Source of the DNA: Bacteroidota bacterium
GTDB taxonomy: Bacteria > Bacteroidota > Ignavibacteria > Kryptoniales > JAKASW01
Assembly (NCBI GenBank): GCA_021794075.1
Contig: JAJYRM010000043.1
Coordinates: 1 to 32,817, forward strand
Direction: 5' to 3'
Length of the DNA stretch: 32,817 bases
The stretch's first letter is position 1; each line of letters begins with the position of its first letter. The notes below the pieces were generated by a model. The model did not search any database, was not told the DNA's origin, and saw only the letters and a list, made by a program, of their open reading frames with translations. Position numbers and translations under genes: made by a program. This document shows positions 32,716 to 32,817 of the stretch, piece by piece.

Positions 32716-32817
32716 ATGAGTCGTACGCTTGCAATATTGAAACCAGATTGTGTAAGAAGGAATCTTGTCGGAGAGGTAATCGCACGAATTCAGAAAGCCA
32801 ATTTTAAGATAGTCGGT
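32716..32817 (+). CDS. ndk: Nucleoside diphosphate kinase, N-terminal part cut by window end
   Basis: The last 34 codons in the window read [20 protein letters not shown] and continue to the edge. The TLAILKPD start, with its active-site lysine, and the following [19 protein letters not shown] are typical of nucleoside diphosphate kinase, which balances NTP pools by phosphate transfer through a histidine further on. The preceding 81 bases contain a TTGACA (32652-32657) but no good -10 box at the right distance, so its promoter is unclear. Confidence 0.93.
   Translation, partial: MSRTLAILKPDCVRRNLVGEVIARIQKANFKIVG

Noticed and set aside
1-32817. CRISPR arrays, insertion sequences, phage genes, tRNA or rRNA genes, cobalamin riboswitch
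   Set aside because: Read on both strands, no repeat-spacer array, transposase, integrase or structural RNA pattern was recognised; control by B12 appears to act through the CarH-type protein, not a leader RNA, as the leader is only about 32 bases.

Overview
The window reads as a chromosomal segment of a free-living bacterium with mid-range GC. Ribosome binding sites are strong (GGAGG or AGGAG before many genes), and several promoters fit the TTGACA/TATAAT pattern with 17-18 bp spacing. Together with the gene content (CarH-type regulator, CrtYc/CrtYd lycopene cyclase, multiple TatA proteins, gatA-sucD-ndk), this suggests the wider Bacteroidota/Chlorobiota assemblage, nearer Ignavibacteria, Kapabacteria or Kryptonia types than Bacteroidia or Flavobacteriia, which usually lack such Shine-Dalgarno sites and promoters. 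This placement is an inference; no rRNA or tRNA gene is visible to test it.

Positions 1-4118 look accessory: a possible gene end, an exported GH29 alpha-L-fucosidase behind a promoter with a perfect palindrome over its -10 box, a convergent class I glutamine amidotransferase, and a methyltransferase whose otherwise intact frame is broken by three stop codons.

Positions 4119-11631 (minus strand) hold the most striking feature: nine genes that overlap end to end, almost all by the 4-base ATGA type. In transcription order they are a B12-binding MerR regulator of the CarH photoreceptor type, a TIGR01777 epimerase, split lycopene cyclase (crtYc, crtYd), GTP cyclohydrolase I (folE), phytoene desaturase (crtI), phytoene synthase (crtB), beta-carotene hydroxylase (crtZ) and a DNA photolyase. 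One near-consensus promoter lies just upstream. The set reads as an autoregulated, light-triggered photoprotection unit that makes a zeaxanthin-like carotenoid and repairs UV-damaged DNA.

Positions 11874-15358 (plus) carry a glycolate/D-lactate oxidase pair (GlcD- and GlcF-like) and a rhomboid protease. A 1452-residue hybrid histidine kinase follows (15637-19995). Positions 20156-25636 form an operon of intracellular GH15 glucoamylase-like enzyme, 6-phosphogluconate dehydrogenase, glucose-6-phosphate dehydrogenase and 6-phosphogluconolactonase, linking glucan breakdown to the oxidative pentose phosphate branch and NAD(P)H.

Positions 25861-32817 are housekeeping: purC, psd, pssA, purS, purQ, two TatA-type genes, a 400-bp gap, a third TatA-type gene, gatA, sucD with an unusual lysine-rich tail, and the start of ndk. 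No CRISPR array, insertion sequence, tRNA or rRNA was recognised.
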